Part shown: positions 44,871-56,164 of the stretch, one piece after another | Numbering within the stretch: the stretch's first letter is position 1 | Layout: each line of letters starts with the position of its first letter | From: Taxillus chinensis | Taxonomy: Eukaryota > Streptophyta > Magnoliopsida > Santalales > Loranthaceae | Assembly (NCBI GenBank): GCA_023512835.1 | Contig: CM042089.1 | Coordinates: 53,873,427-53,937,426 of the forward strand | Direction of reading: 5' to 3' | DNA length: 64,000 nucleotides | Notes under the pieces: model-generated | What the model was told of the DNA's origin: nothing | The model's input: the letters and a program-made list of their open reading frames with translations, nothing else | The model's database searches: none | Program-made: the position numbers and the translations under genes

Positions 44871-45425
44871 TACAAAAGAACAACCCGGAAATTTGGAATG
44901 ACAAGTGTCAAGAAGCTTTTGACAAGATCAAACAATACCTGTTTAATCCACCTATTTTGGTCCCACCAGTACCGGATAGACCTCTGATCTTATAATTGAC
45001 CATTCAGGAGTCAACGATGGGTTGTGTCTTGGGGCAACACGATTCTACAGGCAAGAAGGAGCAAGCCATTTATTACCTCAGCAAGAAATTCACCATCAAT
45101 GAAGAAAACTACACGCCCTTGGAGACGTGTTGTGCTCTTGTCTGGATAACAAGAAGATTGAGGCAATACACTCTTTATCATACTACATGGCCGATTTCGA
45201 GGCATGATCCACTCAAATATCTCTTGGAAAAGCCATCCATTTCTGGAAGAATCGCCAAGTGGCAGTTGATCCTATCGGAGTACGATATCATCTACGTGCC
45301 ACAAAAGGCTATAAAAGGGAGCGCAATAGCTGATTACTTGGCAGACAGAGCACTAGAAGACTACGAGGTCATGACTATTGGCTTCCCAGATGAGCACATT
45401 AACATCATTTCGGCCGAAGTATCAT
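44871..45425 (+). pseudogene. Element D first RNase H
   Basis: The gypsy RNase H follows RT (WNDKCQEAFDKIKQYL, then YYLSKKFTINEENYTPLE and DPLKYLLEKP). A TAA at 44993 interrupts LIL*LTIQ. The usual first catalytic Asp of the DAS motif is absent (TIQEST), consistent with the degenerate first RNase H of dual-RNase H elements. Confidence 0.8.
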
Positions 45426-45750
45426 ACATATGGACAATGTGGTTCGATGGAGCCTCCAATCTTTTAGGTCACGGTGTTGGGGCCATCCTGATATCCCCAA
45501 AAGGCGAACATTTTCCCATGGCGGCAAAGCTAACCTTCCCTTGTACAAATAATGTAGCAGAATATGAGGCTTGTGTGATGGGACTTCAAGAAGCCATTAA
45601 CAAAGGAATCAAAAAATTATGAGTGTTCGGCGATTCGGCACTCATCATTTTTCAAGTAAGGGGTGAATGGGAGACTTGAAACCACAAATTAATCCCATAT
45701 CGGAAGCACGTTGCAGAGTTAACCGAGCAATTCGAAGACATCACGTTTGA
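45426..45750 (+). pseudogene. Element D second (archaeal-type) RNase H
   Basis: WTMWFDGASNLLGHGVGAIL (about 45429-45488), NNVAEYEACVMGL and VFGDSALIIFQVRGEWET show the D-E-D catalytic set of a complete extra RNase H. A TGA at 45620-45622 and another near 45675 break the frame. This domain marks the Tat/Ogre group. Confidence 0.87.
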
Positions 45751-47158
45751 GCATATGCCCAGGGAATACAATCAGCTCCCTGACGCGCTGGCAACTCTAG
45801 CCTCCCTCCTTCGGCTAGACACAAACTTGGAAGTTCAGTCTTTTGATATCCGCATACAAGATGCTCCTGCACATTGCATGGCCATTGAAGGAAATACTGA
45901 AGAAAAACCTTGGTTTGAGGATGTCAAACAGTATTTGCTTAAGCAAGAATACCCAGCAGAGGCCTCTGAATCTGATAAAAGAAATATCCGAAAGTCAGCA
46001 TCCAACTATTATCTTGATGGCTCGATTTTGTACAAGAGAAACCATGACATGGTGTTATTGCGGTGTGTGTCAAAAGAAGAATCGACACAACTAATGAAAG
46101 AAGTGCACGAAGGGGAATGTGGTTCACATGCAAATGGACATGCATTAACAAGACAAATCATGCGAATGGGCTATTATTGGGTCACCATGGAAAAAGATTG
46201 CATTGAATATGTGCGCAAATGCCTCAAGTGTCAAATTTATGGCGATAAGATCCAAGTACCGCCGTCCAAACTACACGTGATGGTTTCCCCGTGGCCATTC
46301 TCGTTTTGGGGCATTGACGTTATCGGACCAATATCTCCAAAAGCTTCTAATGGTCATTGTTTCATTTTGGTAGCCATTGATTACTTCACCAAGTGGGTAG
46401 AAGCAGCATCATATGCTAATGTCACACAGGCTGTGGTACTTCGATTTATGCGGAACAACATCATATGCCGATATGGCCTTCCCGAGCAGATCATAACGGA
46501 CAATGCTGCCAATTTGAACAGTCGAATGATAGGAAGGTTGTGTGAAACATACAAAATTCAACACCGCAACTCGACCCCCTATCGCCCAAAGATGAATGGA
46601 GCAGTCGAGGTAGCCAATAAGAACATCAAGAACATTATCAGAAAGATGACTGAAACGTACAAAGATTGGCACGAGAAGCTACCTTATGCTTTGCATGCTT
46701 ATCGTACCTCAGTGCATACATCGATTGGGGCAACTCCATTTTCTTTGGTCTATGGCATGGAAGCAGTTCTACCGGTCGACGGGGAGATACCTTCCCTCCG
46801 AGTACTTAAGGATACTCATCTCGAAGAAGCAGAGTGGGCCCAAAGTCGTTATGAGTAGTTGAATTTAATTGAAGGCAAGCGCTTGGCAGCAGTTTGCAGA
46901 GGACAACTATATTAACAGAGAATGATGAACAGTTACAATAAAAAGGTGAAGCCTAGGATCTTTCAAGAGGGTGATCTTGTCCTCAAAAAGATCTTGCCAA
47001 TTCAACACGACCATAGAGGCAAGTGGACTCCCAATTATGAAGGCCCATATGTTGTGAAAAAAGCATTCTCGGGAGGCGCATTGATCCTTGCCAAAATTGA
47101 CGGAGATGAGCTTCCTAATCCAGTGAATAGTGATGCCATCAAAAAGTTTTATGCTTAA
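45751..47158 (+). pseudogene. Element D integrase
   Basis: A 367-codon open block (45755-46858), a short broken stretch and a final block (46922-47158). Zinc domain: EVHEGECGSHANGHALTRQI with CLKCQIYGD. DDE: FWGIDVIGPI, IITDNAANLNS and NGAVEVANKNIKNII. The C-terminal part GKWTPNYEGPYVVKKAFSGG is the GPY module. No chromodomain, as expected for Tat. Confidence 0.9.
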
Positions 47159-47205
47159 CTCTCATACCTCCCCACAAGATTCTCATTCCCGTAATGAGCG
47201 GACTT

Positions 47206-47330
47206 GGTGAAAACCCGAAAGGGCACGAAGGGTAAAATACAAAGCTCCAATAAAAGACAAAAGAGAAAACAAAGGCAGACTTGGTGAAAACCCGAAAGGG
47301 CACCAAGGGTAAAATACAAAGCCAACAATA
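47206..47330 (+). repeat. Duplicated GGTGAAAACCCGAAAGGG block
   Basis: Two near-identical copies about 70-75 bp apart, each followed by GGTAAAATACAAAGC. Confidence 0.85.
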
Positions 47331-48349
47331 AATCTTGAAGGGTGAAATCAGTTCAGTCAGAAACTGAAAGGATTAGGACCACAACAAATAGGGTCCGTTG
47401 CAAGCAGTAGAGCAACATCATCCGAAAACAGCGGCTGCAAACAGTGGAAGACTTGGTCAAACCTGCGGCACACTCGAATCAAATTTGTACATTATACTTT
47501 TAAAGACTTGTGATTCTGTTTATCATATTATAACAATAGGACACTTTTTATGATATAAACATGTTTTGTGGAATTAAACCAGTAAAAAACTTTTTTATCT
47601 CTTTAATCATGTTACATCGTCTTCATTTCACATTTAAGTAGAACATCTTAAATCCCAGTAAGCTCTTCTAGCATTGCCTTATGAGTAGGGCCAAGCTCAA
47701 AATCCCCAAGCAAATTAAGCCCCCAACTCAGAGTACTCATTCCCCACATAATATCACCATCCCCAGAGAAGCAGTCAAGTCAAGCTCCCTAATATGGCGG
47801 AGCTCAATTTAACCCTTCATGTACAACAGGGAGTTCCCCAGCAAAGACAGAATGGGTTCCCCAACAAGTTGAATGTTAGCCAACCTCTCCAACAACGGCC
47901 AAACCCTCAGTGATACATCACATGGCATTCGATGCATACATCGCATTGCATCACATTGCATCATATTTCACCACAAGTTGAGGTTTATGCATCCCCGCAT
48001 ACATCACATTGCATTCCATGCATCATTTGCATACATTCAACATACTCTGTAATTTCAGGAATGTTGCCACCTCTGAAGATCTAAGCTCATACTCAGCAAG
48101 CTTCTCACCAAGCTATCCTAGCTTTTCTTTGTTCAATTCCGCAACTCTTTCTTTGCAATTTCCCCCAAGCTCTAAACGCATCCTTTTGGCACTTGACAAA
48201 CTTTTTCCCCTTTTTGGGTCACCTCGTAGAGCGTTCTCGTTGAGTGAACTCGTAGAGGGAGCCCAAATTGGGTTACTTCCCAAACTCCCCAATTCCTTAA
48301 AGCATTTTCCCAAATACCATTTGATGTCTCCAACAAGTCTTCCCAATTT

Positions 48350-49045
48350 AAGCCTATCGTTGCTGTGGGATATCCGTTTTCAATTCAAGCCTATCGTTGC
48401 TGTGGGCTATCCATTTTCAATTCAAGCCTATCGTTGTTGTGGGCTATCCGTTTTCAATTCAAGCCTATCGTTGATGTGGGCTGTCCATTTTCAATTCAAG
48501 CCTATCGTTGCTGTGGGCTATCCATTTTCAATTCAAGCCTATTGTTGCTGTGGGCTATCCATTTTCAATTCGAGCCTATCGTTGCTGTGGGCCTTTCAAT
48601 TTTTAGTTCACGCCCATCATTATTGTGGGCCTTTTACATTTTTCAATTCAAGCCTATCATTGCTGTGGGCTATCCATTTTCAATCTAAGCCTATCGTTGC
48701 TATGGGCTTTCCATTTTTAATTCAAGCCTATCGTTGCTGTGGGCTATCCGTTTTCAATTCAAGCCTATCGTTGCTGTGGGCTGTCCATTTTCAATTCAAG
48801 CCTATCGTTGCTGTGGGCTATTCGTTTTCAATTCAAGCCTATCGTTGCTGTGGGCTATCCATTTTCAATTCAAGCCTATTGTTGCTGTGGGCTATCCATT
48901 TTCAATTCGAGCCTATCGTTGCTGTGGGCTATCCATTTTCAATTCAAGCCTATCGTTGCTGTGGGCTATCCATTTTCAATTCGAGCCTATTGTTGCTGTG
49001 GGCTATCCATTTTCAATTCAAGCTTGTCATTGTAGTAGGCTTTCA
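48350..49045 (+). repeat. 37-bp tandem array (about 18-19 copies)
   Basis: The unit contains GCCTATCGTTGCTGTGGGCT and ATCCATTTTCAATTCAA. Copies differ by few changes, and some are CCTTTCAATTTTTA variants. Because 37 is not a multiple of 3 and the unit has no stop in any phase, the array is open in several frames. The frame at 48009-49073 (354 codons) is therefore not evidence of a gene. Confidence 0.95.
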
Positions 49046-49237
49046 ATCTCCAGTATCAAGCGGCCTTAGATGACTCATCAAAGTATTATCCAAGCCCACC
49101 GGCCTGTGAAGCCCCTTTTCCCTCTTGGAGACAGACCCGACCGTCGCACTTCTTCCTCTAGGTAAGTCAGGTAAGTGCTCCAACCCATCCAAAATGACTC
49201 CCTTTTATCTTTGTACGCTGTTTGTGTAAAAATAGTG

Positions 49238-49253
49238 CACAAAGAGGGGCAGC
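49238..49253 (+). other. Polypurine tract of element D
   Basis: CACAAAGAGGGGCAGC directly precedes the LTR start TGTTGG, as in other Tat/Ogre elements. Confidence 0.85.
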
Positions 49254-49764
49254 TGTTGGACCCCATTTTGTCCGAGTTGGACATACTAACCCCGTTTGAT
49301 ATACCTTTCTGCCCATGCCATATACCTTGTTGAACAGGTCCACAATGATCCCATACTTCCAAGGAATGGTCTACCCCAATCTGTATGAGATGGACACAAT
49401 TGACACGGACAGGGGAGTCCAAAATTAATGACTTCTGCTACAAGTCCTTGAAGTGCCCCAAGACCCACACCAGGTGATAGAGAATAAAAATTGGAGACTA
49501 ACGCACTTGACCGAGCTCGAATCGGACTTAAAATGAAGAAGTTATGGCCAAAACAATCTTCGTTGGAAAAGTCAAGACTTGCCAAAAGACAGTCAATACC
49601 CCTAGTAAAATCGCCGGAAAAAGTGGCCATGCGAAATTCTTCAAAGCGTCAATTTAGGCGAATACAGATCTCCCCAAACAATCCCTGGAAAGTTATCCAT
49701 TTTTTTTTGCATTTTAGGTGAAGGGTAAGAAGGTAATCAAAAGTCAAAAAAAAAAAAAAACTTC

Positions 49765-50215
49765 GTCGTTGACCGTTGACCGTTGACCTGCCGACACTTC
49801 GATCCATTGACCTCCGAAGCCTCGAAGCCCCGCTGCCGACACTCCGACCTTCAACCCTTCGACCCTTGACCCTCGAAGCCCCGCTGCCGACACTCCGACC
49901 ATCGACTCGCCCTTTCGACCTTCAACCCCCTAACTCTCGAAGCCTCGAAGCCCCGCTGCCGACACTACGACCTTCGACCATTCGACCCTTGACCCTGCGA
50001 CGCCCTGACCTGCGAACCTTCGAACCTTGACCTACGACGCACAGACCCTCGAAGCCTGTCAACCTCCGACCTTCGACCCTTGACCCTTTGACCCTTGCCT
50101 ACACTCCGACCGCTTCGACCCGTTGACCGTTGACTTTCGCCCCATCGCAGCCTTCGACCCATCGACACTTCGACCTGCCAACACTTCGACCCTGCTGACA
50201 TTCTGACCCTTAACG
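49765..50215 (+). repeat. TCGA-rich minisatellite in D 3' LTR
   Basis: Shorter than in the 5' LTR and with fewer GAAGCCTC units, but sharing the GCTGCCGACACT blocks. Confidence 0.85.
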
Positions 50216-51519
50216 TCTGACTTTCGCTGATTGGCTCCTCTCGCTGGCTTCCTCGCTTGCTTGCTCATGGGATGCATTTTATGTGCTGGCAAAGATGCTT
50301 TTCAACGACCTGTCAGTCACATGTGCTAAAATACAAATTAAAAAAGGCAATCACGAGCTGCCAGTCGCCAGACCACCCAACAAATCGCACAAGGCCTGGA
50401 CGAAAATAAGGGAATCAATAATATAGCATTAAATGGTGCAATTAATGACAGTCCAGCCAAATTTTCTGCCAGCCCTTAAAACTCAGTTTGCTGTCCACGC
50501 AAAGAGGAGAAAACGCCTGAGTCCGCCCCTGCGCAAGAGAGTTGAGGAGAAACAAAAAATAAAGGCAGAAAAGGAAGAGGGTGATTTGTCCAAAGAAAAA
50601 AAAGAGGGAGGGGGATCACGCCTGAGATTTGTCCCTACCCAAAAAAGAGAGCCCGGATCGTTGAAAAAAAAGAGAGACTCCTCTACATCAAAAAAAACCC
50701 AGAAAAAAAACACAGAGACCCCTGATCATCGTTGAAAAAACCTGCTGCCATTATGCCCCAGCCTCATCATCAAAAAAAACGCCCTAGCTTCCTCCCTGCA
50801 AAAAACACCCAGATAAAAACACAAAGATCCCTCTGCCATTATTACGCCCAAGCTTTCCCTGTGCAAAAAGAAAGAGAAAAAAAGGAAAAGAGGACAACGC
50901 CCAAACGCCCTAGCTTCTTCCCTGCAAAAAAACGTCCAGAGAGAGAGAGAGAGAGAACAGAAAGACTCCTTATGTCTGATAAAAAACCTGCTGCCATATT
51001 TTCCTCATACCCAGCTCACTGGTCCAAAAAAGGAAGGAGAGTTCAATCCCAGAGAACACCCAGACTCCCAGCCCGATTCCGACCGACTGCTGTCGGAGTT
51101 TCACCCTCCTGTCAACGCCGCTGCTACCGGAATTCCAAGCTAGAGCTCGAGTCGGTTTATGTTTTTTTTTACTCTTTATTTTGATTTAATTTGTTCCTAT
51201 TCTACTTCACGTATCTGTATGTTACTATATTGTTGTTTTTTTTTGTGTTGTTATAAAGGGTTGTAATTTGTAAAAGCAAATAGTAAAAAAAAAAACAGAG
51301 AGCAAAGAAAAAGGGGGGAGTGATATGAAAAAGAAAAAGAAAAAAAAAGAGAGGAAAAAGAGAAGAGAGTGGTCTTAATTGTTGTCATTCTTTCTTTTTA
51401 TTTTTATTTTTCGAATGCCACTTGCACACGTTTCACATTTATTTTGGCATGTATACCATAGTCAAAAACTCAAATATGCATGTGTAGATTTAGTTTCAAT
51501 TCTGTCAAAAATGTGTTTT

Positions 51520-51780
51520 CTAAACAAAAACAAAAAAACAACAAAACAAAAAAACAAAAAAACAAAAAAAAACAAAAAAATGTTTCAATGTTTTCGAACA
51601 AAAAAAAACCAAAATTGGTACTTCAATTTCCAAAAACCAAAAAAAAAAAAGAACAAAACCAAAAACAAAAACAAAACAAGGCAAAAACAAAACGTTTCTA
51701 CAAAATACAAAAACAAAAAAAAAATGTATGTTTTCTAACCCAAAAAACCAAAAAAAAGGGGAAAATAAAAAACATTTTTT
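51520..51780. repeat. A-rich AAAAC low-complexity segment
   Basis: Runs of ACAAAAAAAC. Most of this and the next 400 bp are missing from the 5' LTR. Confidence 0.85.
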
Positions 51781-52232
51781 TAGGACTTCAATCTCCAAAA
51801 ACCAAAAACCAAAACCAATCCCTAGGAACTCATTCTCCACTTCAAATAAAAACCCAAAACTTTTAGGATTTCCTTTAGAAATTTAGGGTAAATCCATTTT
51901 CACTATGACTTTAATAAATAACTTAGCAAAATAAAAATCATAGAGTTTTTAGGAAACTTAACCCAGTCATGGCAGTACAAATAAAATAGAAAACCTCCTC
52001 CTCCTAAATTAGATACCGAAAGGGCGTTGTAGGGGTGCTAATCCTTCCCTACACGTAACCAACTCCCCGACCCTTCTCTGATAACGCAAACCACACACTT
52101 TAAACTACTCAAAGTAGAGGGTATCCAACTGTACCCCAAAAACAGTTGGTGGCGACTCTAAAATTTCTCACCATTGGTCTAGTTTGAGCTCACCCCAAAC
52201 GGGCCCGGACGAAAACCAGTGATGACAGTTTT

Positions 52233-52925
52233 CGTCTGGAATCAACCCAGCAACCCCCCAGGCACTCACAAACACGGGTTTTACTAAACAGAGTACCAAA
52301 TTACATACCCAAACTGATATAAATCAGTTCTTAACCACAGATTTTATGCTAAATCATCAGATCTAACCCCAAAATTGGGTTTCCCCCAAAACTTAGGGTT
52401 CATGCTTAAATTCATAATTCATGATAAATTCACGCATATTCCAAGACAGAATCGAGATAAGAGGTTCAAGGACACCTACCTTGAAAGATTATTTGCAATC
52501 CACGAGCTCCAATCTCCCCAAAATCACCAAAAGGAGTTCTTCACTTTCCCTCTCTCTCTCTCTTGCTCAAACACGCACGCACCAAGCAAAAATAAAGGGA
52601 TAATTGGCCATCCAGCAATAATTGACCCGAACGCAATAATTAACCTCCCGAGGTCACGAACTCCAAATTGAGCCCAATTACTGTCAAAACGCTCGAAATG
52701 ACGAGCACAACACTAAACAGATATTATTACACCCCAAAGACCGCCCAAACGCAAAGTCAACCAATAAACCCCAAAAAGTCAACAATCGGGTCAAACGGGG
52801 CCCCGACTCGGAATCAGGCCCAAGTACAGTCAAAATGCTCACATCGACGACTACACTACCATCTAGATAGTTGCATTCCCATAGAATGGCTATCTCTCAA
52901 AACTATCCAAATACGAGTCTTTACA
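52233..52925 (-). repeat. Element B 5' LTR, last piece (U3 start)
   Basis: Matches B's 3' LTR at 12645-13371. It lacks 35 bp containing the TATA box (present at 13015-13049), deleted between ATAAT repeats. It ends GAGTCTTTACA before the ACACA duplication. Confidence 0.9.
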
Positions 52926-52930
52926 ACACA

Positions 52931-53808
52931 TGTTATGTGTTTGATAATGTCTGTGTGTCTATGCATGTTATGTGTTTGAGATTATGCTTGTGTGGCTATG
53001 CATGCTATGTGTTTGATTTTATGCCTGTGTGGCTGAGTTTGAGAACCCGTGAATGTGCGCACGCCATGTGTTTGATTTTATGCCTGTGTGGCAGAAATAT
53101 ATGTTATGTGTTTGATTGCATGGTTGTTAGCTTGAGAGGCCGTGAAAACTATTTGCCTGAGAGGCGGTTAAACTATTTGCCTGAGAGGCTGTTAAATATT
53201 TGCTTGAGAGGCGATTAAATATTTGCCCGAGAGGCGGTTAAATTGTTAGCCTGGAAGGTTGTGATATTGGTAGCCTGTGAGGCTGTAGAGCCAGCAGGGC
53301 TGGGGCTGTGGTTGCGCCCATTTGAGTGGTGTGCTTTACTTGTATTTACTACTGCCACGACACTGCACTAGTACACATTCTCATGTAGTGGTTAGGTGCA
53401 TGGGATGGGTTGGGGAGACTTGATCCCTACTGAGCTGTGGTTGCTCACCCCTCCTACTGTGTTCTGTTTTTCTTAGGGACCTACAGGCGTTAGGTGGGAA
53501 CACCAAGGTGGACAACAGTTCTGTTTGTGGTTTTGATTAATGTCATTTCTATTATTATTTTTGAGAGGCTTTGTACCCCAGTGGGGAGATATTGTAAAGT
53601 GGATTTTTTTTGTAATAAAGGCATGTGGATTTGTAAACATTTATCCTGTTTTGAATTTAATAAATTTATGATTTTGTCTTTCTGAATATCAGCTGTGTAG
53701 TGTATGAAGCCCTGTGTGGGAGTATTGTATCCTACCCCCTTCTCCACCATGTGGGTAAAGGGGGAGTCACGAACTGGTTTCCTCGGGTTGGAAATTCGGG
53801 GCGTGACA
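52931..53808 (+). repeat. Element A 3' LTR, right part
   Basis: Continues the LTR from 8950, matching 1047-1905 in the 5' LTR, and ends GGGGCGTGACA. Flanked on the right by GTGGT. Confidence 0.93.
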
Positions 53809-53883
53809 GTGGTGGTGCTTTGTTGAGGTTGTGGACGTATGTCCTGCTATGTGTTGTGTGCATGGTCTGATCCATATATGTCT
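53809..53883 (+). other. Fragment resembling element A's 3' untranslated region
   Basis: About 75 bp similar to 7832-7906 inside A. It lies just outside A's 3' LTR and stops where element G's pol begins. It may be a remnant of an older A-type element that A inserted into. The junction to G near 53883 shows no duplication I can see. Confidence 0.65.
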
Positions 53884-54998
53884 TATGACTTAATGGCACA
53901 ATAGGCTACCACAGCCCTACTCTTCCTACTCAGAGCATCTGCCACCACATTACCCTTGCTAGGGGTATACAACATATCAAACTGAAACTGCTGCAAGTAC
54001 TCCATCCACCGCCTCTGCCTAAGGTTTAGGTCTCACTAAGAAAAGATATACTGCAAGCTCTTGTGGTCCGTATATACCACAAATTTCTCCCCAAGGAGAT
54101 AATGCTGCCAGCTCTTTAAAGCAAAGATCACTGCAGCCAACTCCAAATCATGCGTGGGATAGTTTTGCTCATGTGGTCTCAACTGCCTTGACCCATAAGC
54201 AATCACATGCCGAGTCTGCATCAACACATAACCAAGCCCCAGCCTAGAGGCATCACAATACACCTCGAAAGGTACACCCTCATGTGGAAGAATCAGGATA
54301 TGTGTTGAAGTCAATCGTGCCTTCAACTCCATGAAAGCACTCTCACATGCATCAGACCAAAGAAAAGGAACTCCCTTCGTAGTCAAGTTCGTCATCAGAG
54401 CTGCCAACCTGGAAAAATCCTCCACGAACCTCCGATAGTAGGCTGCCAAACCAAGGAAGCTACGAATCTCAAACACATTTGTGGGCCTCTTCCATGACAT
54501 AACCGCCTCGCTCTTCTCAGGATCCACTGTGATACCCTCCAAAGATACCACATGCCCTAAGAAGTTCACCTGTTGCAACCAGAAGTCACATTTCGTGAAC
54601 TTTGCGTACAATTGATGCTCTCGCAAGGTCTGCAACACAACCTGCAAATGCTCCTCATGTTCCCTCTTGGTCGATGACTAAACCAAAATATCATTGATGA
54701 ACATCACAATGAACATATCTAAATATTGAGCAAACACCTAGTCCATCAATCCCATAAATACTGCTAGAGCATTTGGGAGCCCAAATGGCATCACGAGCCA
54801 CTCATAATGCCCATAACGACAACTGAACGTGGTCTTAGGGATATCTACCTCCCTAACCCTCAACTAATGGTATCCAGATCTCAAGTCTATTTTGGAAAAC
54901 CATCTCGCACCTCGAAACTGATCGAACAGATCATCGATCCTCAGCAATGGATACCTGTTCTTCACAGTCACCTAGTTCAGCTTCTGGTAGTCTATACA
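53884..54998 (-). pseudogene. Element G RT (second half) and RNase H, broken
   Basis: The 203-codon block 54647-54036 holds the RT end and RNase H ([15 protein letters not shown]). Upstream, near 54680-54720, the catalytic motif reads FINDILV followed by a stop, so one catalytic Asp is Asn. Further stops lie around 54865 and 54975. The element ends after ADALSRKSRAVVAYCA at the left. Confidence 0.87.
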
Positions 54999-55550
54999 TG
55001 TAATGACCCGTGTTTTGGGATGTAAGGAGTTAGTCGCAGTTATGCCTTTTGAGTGGCAATTGTTGGGTTTTAGGGAGTTTTATTCCAACACACATTGGCT
55101 AGAACACTTTGTTTGATGGTGAGTAAGCTAGGGGCAACATTTGAGCCCAAGGGGAAGCTTTTTGGGGCTACACGTGATAATGGTTGTCACGGGCAGTGAG
55201 GTTTTTGCATGGGAGCCTTCCTAACGTTGTTCTAAAGTTTGGGGAAAAATCTTAGGGCATTTGGAGCTTGCACGTGACAATGGTCTTTATCACATGCAGC
55301 CATGTTTTTGCACCATCACCTTGGTTTTGTTATTCTAGTAATCTTTTCCCAAAGGGGCATGTTAGAATTGTGAATATTTTGTCTTGTATGGATGCGGGAA
55401 GGTTGTAGCTTGTGTAATCAAAACTACTTCGTTTTGATGCTGTGTTTCACTTAATCAAAACTACGTCATTTTGATATTGAGGTGTCTATATAAGGATGAG
55501 GAGCCCTCTTGTTCTAGGTTTAGGGTTTCTTTTCTGGCAGCCGCCAGGGG

Positions 55551-55614
<64 letters not shown>

Positions 55615-56164
55615 AGGAGAGCTCCTGGTTGCTGTTGGAGTGTCTAGCGTGGGTGGACGGCATCTAGCGTGGGAGCGTGAAGGATCCTTAAGGTACGGGT
55701 GTTGTTCCTCCTTGAAACTATCCCAGGGTTTTGGACTTGTGATAGGCAGTCTGTTGTATATTCTGGATATATATATATATATATATATATGTAAATCCAT
55801 ATAGGTGTGATCTCCTATATGGATGTTGGCCTTCAGTGGCGTATTTGCTTGGATATTTGTATATATGCCCGTGAGGCTGGGGATTACGCATGCTAAGTGT
55901 TTGTTTTTATGACTGTGTGACTATGCATGCTAGGTGTTCGATTTTATGTCTGTGTGACTAAGTTTGAGAGCCTGTGAATGTGTGCACGCTATGTGTTCGA
56001 TGTTATGCCCGTGAGACTATGCAAATCATGTGTTTGATGTTATGCCTGTGTGGCTTTGTGTGCTATGTGTTTGTTGGTACACCCGGTGGCTGTGGAAGCC
56101 CGGGACTATTTTGGAACCCAGTGGCTGTGGAAGCCCGAGACTACTTTGGAACCCGGTGGCTATG

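Larger units (their letters stand above)
47159..49237 (+). other. Element D 3' untranslated region
   Basis: About 2.1 kb without coding. It contains a duplicated GGTGAAAACCCGAAAGGGCA block (47206-47330), several CATTGCATCACATTGCAT motifs (47915-48015) and the large 37-bp tandem array. Such long, variable 3' regions are typical of Tat/Ogre elements. Confidence 0.8.
33714..52227 (+). mobile_element. Element D: Tat/Ogre-type Ty3/gypsy retrotransposon
   Basis: The element spans 18,514 bp including a 1,740-bp solo LTR plus its 5-bp target duplication, with perfect GTTTT duplications (33709-33713 and 52228-52232). B's left LTR shows the empty site (near 12630-12650). Order: 5' LTR (33714-36039), primer site (36042), ORF1 (36698-38132), gag, protease, G-patch, RT, RNase H, second RNase H, integrase, long 3' untranslated region with a tandem array, polypurine tract, 3' LTR (49254-52227). 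The extra ORF before gag, the second RNase H, large LTRs and long 3' region are hallmarks of the Tat/Ogre group. Many stops show it is inactive. Confidence 0.93.
49254..52227 (+). repeat. Element D 3' LTR
   Basis: 2,974 bp, TGTTGGACCCC to CCAGTGATGACA, with the TCGA array at 49765-50215, purine-rich tracts (50510-50960) and the A-rich segment (51520-51780). Near the end lies GTTGGTGGCGACTCT (52145-52159). The same GGCGACTCT core occurs in the primer site family. Confidence 0.93.
8951..52925 (-). mobile_element. Element B: Tekay/Del-type retrotransposon on the minus strand, with large nested insertions
   Basis: Both ends carry the perfect duplication ACACA (8946-8950 and 52926-52930). B's plus-strand ends read TGTCACGCC... 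and ...GTCTTTACA, the complements of LTR ends. Its 3' LTR is on the left (8951-13371), the internal region runs from 13372 to 23161 and the 5' LTR is on the right (23162-52925). Without insertions the 5' LTR is about 2,180 bp (23162-24124, 33190-33713, 52233-52925). Nested within are a Tat LTR plus J fragment, a TRIM, a Tat solo LTR, element F and element D. Element G is a sister copy that supplies empty sites. Confidence 0.9.
959..53808 (+). mobile_element. Element A: Ty3/gypsy Tekay/Del-type retrotransposon, interrupted
   Basis: The element consists of a 5' LTR tail (959-1905), primer site (1909), gag (2750-3934), pol (4100-7660), polypurine tract (7984-7996) and a 3' LTR split by element B into 7997-8950 and 52931-53808. 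The joined 3' LTR would be 1,832 bp, close to the 1,829 bp of element F, its close relative here. The missing first 862 bp of the 5' LTR should lie left of the window beyond the copia insertion. Gag, protease and pol contain stops and a filler insertion, so the copy is dead. Its own target duplication cannot be tested because the left flank is outside the window. Confidence 0.9.

Noticed and set aside
36698..47158. Possible integrated plant virus (pararetrovirus) rather than a retrotransposon
   Set aside because: It has LTRs, a 5-bp target duplication, a polypurine tract, an integrase with DDE residues and no movement protein.
48009..49073. 354-codon open frame with a repeating aromatic-rich peptide
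   Set aside because: It lies over the 37-bp tandem array, which is stop-free in more than one phase. Overlapping frames at 48365-48688, 48734-49069 and 48739-49035 are equally open. No start context or family match.
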